A DNA stretch of 8,540 nucleotides from Minisyncoccota bacterium (GTDB taxonomy: Bacteria; Patescibacteriota; Minisyncoccia; Phycocordibacterales; JAACPR01), in assembly GCA_018061745.1 (NCBI GenBank), contig JAGOTN010000021.1, forward strand, positions 1-8,540. The letters run 5' to 3'. A program made the translations under genes and the position numbers. Positions within the stretch are counted from its first letter, which is position 1, and the number at the start of each line of letters is the position of its first letter. Below, one piece after another: positions 5,660 to 8,540 of this stretch. Below the pieces are notes generated by a model. The model was not told where the DNA came from. It did not search any database and worked only from the letters and a program-made list of their open reading frames with translations.

Positions 5660-6301
5660 TTACTTCAAAAAATCCTTAACGAATTCTTTATCTTCATCAC
5701 CCAATGAAACATACGAATCGTAAGGAGTGTTATTTCGATCGGTTCCACCAAAAACTATTTCTCCCAAAAAAAGAGTTGATTCTGGAATATCAATTGATCT
5801 TTTGTATTTTTCTTCATCCATACCAACCAATGCTAGATTAATAATTTTTAAATTTAATTGACCTGAAGTTCTTGGAAGAATAATATTGTGTCTCTTAAAT
5901 TCAATTTTCATATCCTCACTCAAGTCATTTATTCCTGCTTCATTAAAAGCATTTTCTCTAGCTTCCTGAGCTGGTTTGTAAGGATATTCAGAATATGAAA
6001 TATGTCTAGCTCTTGAATTAGTATCAACAGCAAGAGGTAAATCTGCATTTAACAAATCTTCAGAAATTTTAATTTCTTCTTCATCTGCCATTTCAAAACC
6101 TTCTTCGATTGATCTCTCATGACTTTGCTCTACAAGATATTTTGTAAGAATACTTCTCCACTCTGGATTCCATTTTTCAATTTGTTCTGGAGTTAATCCA
6201 AAAACTTTTTCACCGTTTTCATCCACAACATATTCTCTTGTATCCTCGATTGGTTTTTCGATATTTTCAGCATTAAAATCTCCAGGTTTTTCTAGACTCA
6301 T
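5660..6301 (-). CDS. Hypothetical protein, acidic and soluble
   Basis: I do not recognise this 213-aa protein. It is rich in Glu and Asp and has no signal peptide or membrane segment, so it is probably cytoplasmic. The N-terminal 25 residues look disordered; a VVDENGEKVFGLTPEQIEKW stretch (about 25-44) and a more hydrophobic C-terminal part (about 140-185, LNLKIINLALVG and TLFLGEIVFGG) could be the folded core. Codon use resembles the neighbouring genes, so the frame looks genuine. ATG 6301 has no Shine-Dalgarno, and a TATAAT box lies about 30 bases upstream. It lies between rpmG and tRNA-Trp on the same strand, separated from rpmG by a strong terminator and probably read with, or just ahead of, tRNA-Trp. 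Function unknown. Confidence 0.8.
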   Translation of the reverse strand: MSLEKPGDFNAENIEKPIEDTREYVVDENGEKVFGLTPEQIEKWNPEWRSILTKYLVEQSHERSIEEGFEMADEEEIKISEDLLNADLPLAVDTNSRARHISYSEYPYKPAQEARENAFNEAGINDLSEDMKIEFKRHNIILPRTSGQLNLKIINLALVGMDEEKYKRSIDIPESTLFLGEIVFGGTDRNNTPYDSYVSLGDEDKEFVKDFLK

Positions 6302-6325
6302 ATTATTACAATTATTTTAATTACT

Positions 6326-6340
6326 TATGTATTATACATA
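6326..6340 (-). promoter_or_regulatory. Palindromic -10 region of the 213-aa gene
   Basis: TATGTAT-T-ATACATA is a perfect 7-bp inverted repeat. On the minus strand it contains a consensus TATAAT (6336-6331), about 30 bases before the start codon. The -35 position falls in the terminator stem and matches poorly, so an activator, or repression through the palindrome, is possible. Confidence 0.45.
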
Positions 6341-6378
6341 AAAAAGGCGGGGCCGACTTCGTCGGCCCCGCCTTTTTT
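6340..6378. terminator. Strong intrinsic terminator downstream of rpmG
   Basis: A perfect 18-bp stem (6340-6357 with 6361-6378) has a 3-base loop, a GC-rich core, and A and T runs at its two ends. It can therefore end transcription in both directions; it serves mainly minus-strand rpmG and insulates the 213-aa gene. Confidence 0.92.
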
Positions 6379-6393
6379 CACCACAGAAATTAT

Positions 6394-6549
6394 TTATTTC
6401 TTAATCTCTTTATAAATTGTAGGTTTTCTCAAAAGAGGGTTGTATTTCTTCAATTCTAGCTTCTTTTCAACAGTCTTTCGGTTTTTTCGAGTAAAGCGAA
6501 TATGCCCTGTTTCTTGGCATTTAATTTTTACTAATTTTTCTTGTGACAT
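6394..6549 (-). CDS. rpmG: 50S ribosomal protein L33
   Basis: A 51-aa protein, too short for many gene callers, but unmistakable: KIKCQETGHIRFTRKNRKT followed by KLELKKYNPLLRKPTIYKEIKK matches the whole length of L33, which sits near the E site of the large subunit. It has a single Cys and lacks the CxxC pairs of zinc-binding L33, so it is the zinc-free type. ATG 6549 gives the family length, and the stop is TAA at 6394-6396. No Shine-Dalgarno is seen; an extended -10 lies 9 bases upstream. It is divergent from the CARDB gene. rpmG near tRNA-Trp echoes the widespread rpmG-trnW-secE-nusG order, here with another gene in between. Confidence 0.95.
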   Translation of the reverse strand: MSQEKLVKIKCQETGHIRFTRKNRKTVEKKLELKKYNPLLRKPTIYKEIKK

Positions 6550-6558
6550 AGTTCATAG

Positions 6559-6587
6559 AGAGTACCACAATCGCCTATTTAAGGCAA
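6559..6587 (-). promoter_or_regulatory. Candidate rpmG promoter
   Basis: On the minus strand TTGCCT (6587-6582) is followed by 17 bases and TACTCT (6564-6559) with a TGn extension. The -10 ends 9 bases before the ATG, predicting a nearly leaderless mRNA. A GCCT/AGGC inverted repeat (6573-6585) sits inside the spacer and -35. Confidence 0.45.
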
Positions 6588-6590
6588 TAT

Positions 6591-6619
6591 TTGACATATC
6601 TACATAAAAGTGATATATT
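6591..6619 (+). promoter_or_regulatory. Strong promoter of the CARDB surface protein gene
   Basis: A perfect -35 TTGACA (6591-6596), a 17-base spacer and TATATT (6614-6619, five of six), with a TGn extension at 6611-6613. The start would be near 6626, three bases before ATG 6629. This is the best sigma70-type promoter in the window. Confidence 0.85.
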
Positions 6620-6628
6620 ACTAATGTT

Positions 6629-7978
6629 ATGTCAGATACATCATCAAAAAGCTTTATAGGGAAAATATTATTCGTTGTAGGAGTTATTATAATTCTGGGT
6701 ATTTTAGCGTCTCTTATAATCAGATTTGTTCCAAAAATCTTTAGTGGACTAGCCAATGTTGGCTCATCTTTTGGAAGTATTTTAAGTAAAGAAGAAATAA
6801 ATGTCACATCTAGTGATGTTAGCTTAAACAACGGGGAAAGATTCGTTGTTAGCTGGGATTCAAATATAAATAAAACTGGTACTTACAACATCACACACAC
6901 TTGTGTTGATAATGTAAATATTGATATTGAAACTACTAGTGGTGTACGAAGACTTATTTGTGATAATCCATTCACACTAGGAGCAAATCCTGGTTCTGTG
7001 ACTTTGATTTCAACTCTAAATAAAGAAAATAGTTTTGTTGATGTTCCTATTATTGTAAACTTCACACAAGATACTAAATCACTAGCATCAAACAGTGTAG
7101 TAGTTACAATCCAAAACGGTGATCCTAATGCTGGTACTTTTGGAGAAACAGGAAGTACTATTTCAGCAAAACCTGTTGAACAAATTGAAACATCAGTTAC
7201 AACTTCAAAACCAAGAACTGTTACTTACACTCCAACATATACAGGTCCTGCAGACTTATCAATGTCAAACATTGCGAATATTGGAAATAATAAAATTGTA
7301 TTCACTGTTTCAAACAACGGAAGAACACCTACAGGAAATTGGAATTTCACATACAACACTCCAACAAGTCCTAAAGAAACAATCACATCCCCTACTCAAC
7401 CTTCACTTGCACCAAATGCATCAATCTTTTATACACTTACATTTAATGCAAAAGCAGACGGTAATCAATCAGTTGTAGTTCAACTTGATCCAAGTAATTT
7501 CATTTCAGAATCTTCTGAAGCAAACAATGTTGGAACAATTACATTAACTGGTAATGGATACGGTACTGGTTCAAATAGTAATAACAACAACGGCTCATAC
7601 AACTCAAAAGATGACGCTGATTTCGAAATCACAAATCTAGAAGTTGGACACCTTTCTGGAAATAAATTTACAGAAGATGACAGAGCTGAAGATGGAGATG
7701 ATGTTGCAATTCAATTTACAGTTAAAAACAAAGGTGGAGAAACTACTGAAGATTGGAGATTTGAAATCAAAAACCTTCCATACGATAAAGACGAAACATT
7801 CCGTTCACAAAAATATAACGAACTTAAACCAGGTCAATCAATGACACTGACAGTAGAGTTTGATAATATAGATGAAGGTGATTATGAAATCGAAGTTAAT
7901 GTAGATTCTGAAGACGACACAGACGAAGAGAGCGAATCAAACAACGATGACTCTGTAGATCTAGAAGTTCGAAGATAA
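6629..7978 (+). CDS. Membrane-anchored surface protein with CARDB domains
   Basis: The 449-aa protein has a single hydrophobic segment (about 12-32) that is probably an uncleaved signal anchor, leaving the rest outside the cell. Then come a beta-rich Ig-like region (about 56-162) with two cysteines (C92, C111) that could form a disulfide, a Thr/Pro-rich linker (about 165-206), a first CARDB-like domain (about 207-307, ending ISESSEANNVGTITL), an Asn/Gly/Ser linker (308-326) and a second, very acidic CARDB-like domain (about 329-447, ending EESESNNDDSVDLEV). The E-S-x-E-x-NN signature near the end of each is typical of this cell-adhesion-related beta-sandwich. Role unknown; attachment or cell-surface structure is an inference. 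ATG 6629 lies 9 bases after the -10, without a Shine-Dalgarno. It is a single-gene unit, closed by the hairpin at 7988-8043. Confidence 0.85.
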   Translation: MSDTSSKSFIGKILFVVGVIIILGILASLIIRFVPKIFSGLANVGSSFGSILSKEEINVTSSDVSLNNGERFVVSWDSNINKTGTYNITHTCVDNVNIDIETTSGVRRLICDNPFTLGANPGSVTLISTLNKENSFVDVPIIVNFTQDTKSLASNSVVVTIQNGDPNAGTFGETGSTISAKPVEQIETSVTTSKPRTVTYTPTYTGPADLSMSNIANIGNNKIVFTVSNNGRTPTGNWNFTYNTPTSPKETITSPTQPSLAPNASIFYTLTFNAKADGNQSVVVQLDPSNFISESSEANNVGTITLTGNGYGTGSNSNNNNGSYNSKDDADFEITNLEVGHLSGNKFTEDDRAEDGDDVAIQFTVKNKGGETTEDWRFEIKNLPYDKDETFRSQKYNELKPGQSMTLTVEFDNIDEGDYEIEVNVDSEDDTDEESESNNDDSVDLEVRR

Positions 7979-7987
7979 TCTAAACTA

Positions 7988-8043
7988 AAAAAGGCCCGGT
8001 TGTGATTTGTATCTGCTGATACAAATCACAACCGGGCCTTTTT
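7988..8043. terminator. Long bidirectional terminator between converging genes
   Basis: A perfect 26-bp stem (7988-8013 with 8018-8043) has loop TGCT and A5/T5 at its ends, 9 bases after the CARDB stop and 20 bases after the gyrB stop on the other strand. It serves both genes. The stem is much longer than most intrinsic terminators need. Confidence 0.95.
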
Positions 8044-8063
8044 GCTTTTACTACTTTAAAAAA

Positions 8064-8540
8064 TTACAAATCAATATCTGCAGACTTCGCATTTGTTGTA
8101 ATAAAAGATTTTCTCGCAGGAACATCTGTACCCATCAACATATCAAACACAGCATCTGCTTCATGAGCATCTTCAATTGAAACTTGTTTCAAGATACGAT
8201 TAGTTTTATCCATTGTAGTTTCTTTCAACTCATCGGCGTTCATTTCTCCAAGTCCTTTATATCGTTGTACTCGAACTTTTGGTGTTCGTTTTGCTTTTAC
8301 ATCATCTTCAACTTCTTCAACAACTTCTCCATCTTCATTTAACTCTTCCTCTTGAGGCATATCTTCATCACCTAAGTGTGCAATTTTTTCTTCTTCAGAA
8401 TATAAATAAACAACTTCTTTTCCTTTTGTAATTTTATAAAGTGGAGATTGAGCAATATATAAATATCCTCCATCAATAATTGGTCGGAAATATCTGTAGA
8501 ACAAAGTCAAAAGCAAAGTAGCGATGTGAGCACCATCGAC
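8064..8540 (-). CDS. gyrB: DNA gyrase subunit B, C-terminal part (cut by the window edge)
   Basis: The last 158 residues of GyrB, the ATPase/TOPRIM subunit that introduces negative supercoils together with GyrA. The visible part opens with VDGAHIATLLLTLFYRYF, which continues the TOPRIM acidic motif DxDxDGAHI, then GYLYIAQSPLYK, QRYKGLGEMNADELKETTMD and the C-terminal DAVFDMLMGTDVPARKSFI block. GyrB is favoured over ParE by this last block and the ending. Between the GYLYIAQ region and QRYKGLGEMN lies an acidic insert rich in Glu and Asp (roughly 8290-8400), longer than in a minimal GyrB. Upstream residues and the start are outside the window. Transcription converges on the CARDB gene and ends at the shared hairpin. 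Confidence 0.93.
   Translation of the reverse strand, partial: VDGAHIATLLLTLFYRYFRPIIDGGYLYIAQSPLYKITKGKEVVYLYSEEEKIAHLGDEDMPQEEELNEDGEVVEEVEDDVKAKRTPKVRVQRYKGLGEMNADELKETTMDKTNRILKQVSIEDAHEADAVFDMLMGTDVPARKSFITTNAKSADIDL

Noticed and set aside
7119..7478. A 119-codon plus-strand frame rich in Leu and Gln.
   Set aside because: It is an out-of-frame reading of the CARDB gene; the low-complexity make-up is an artefact of Asn/Thr-rich codons.
1..8540. CRISPR arrays, insertion sequences or prophage blocks.
   Set aside because: No regularly spaced repeats, transposase or integrase motifs; the ORF6N gene stands alone without other phage genes.

Overview
The window is an AT-rich bacterial chromosome segment of ordinary housekeeping genes. 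The MiaA C-terminus, the ORF6N gene, the compact layout and the lack of encoded CCA on both tRNAs suggest a Patescibacteria/CPR (Parcubacteria-like) genome. This placement is an inference from protein style, not from a marker search. The usual bacterial code fits: all complete genes end in TAA, the partial gene at the left edge ends in TGA, and a tRNA-Trp(CCA) is present.

Layout, left to right. (a) 1-51: the last 16 codons of a plus-strand gene that looks like dprA, followed by topA (112-2280), a common gene order. (b) 2281-2966: about 690 bases with no convincing protein gene. On the minus strand they hold what look like two tandem structured RNAs. RNA-2 (about 2678-2943) has a good sigma70-type promoter and a 13-bp hairpin terminator; RNA-1 (about 2294-2636) has an extended -10 promoter and a weaker terminator. 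I recognise neither family, and this is the best candidate for something undescribed. (c) parB (minus) diverges from tRNA-Leu(CAA), which sits 4 bases ahead of miaA; miaA overlaps tail-to-tail with a minus-strand ORF6N gene. (d) tRNA-Trp, an unknown 213-aa gene and rpmG (L33, 51 aa), all minus strand, separated by a strong hairpin terminator. (e) A 449-aa membrane-anchored CARDB surface protein on the plus strand, divergent from rpmG. (f) A 26-bp perfect hairpin terminator shared with the converging 3' end of gyrB, which runs off the right edge.

The genes cover chromosome topology (TopA relaxes, GyrB supercoils), segregation (ParB), tRNA supply and modification (tRNA-Leu, tRNA-Trp, MiaA) and the ribosome (L33). 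The two tRNAs both carry the A36-A37-A38 motif that MiaA recognises.

A recurring theme is start-site architecture. None of the seven protein starts inside the window has a convincing Shine-Dalgarno sequence. For parB, rpmG and the CARDB gene a TGn-extended -10 box ends exactly 9 bases before the ATG, so the transcripts should be leaderless or nearly so. miaA would become nearly leaderless once the upstream tRNA is cut out.
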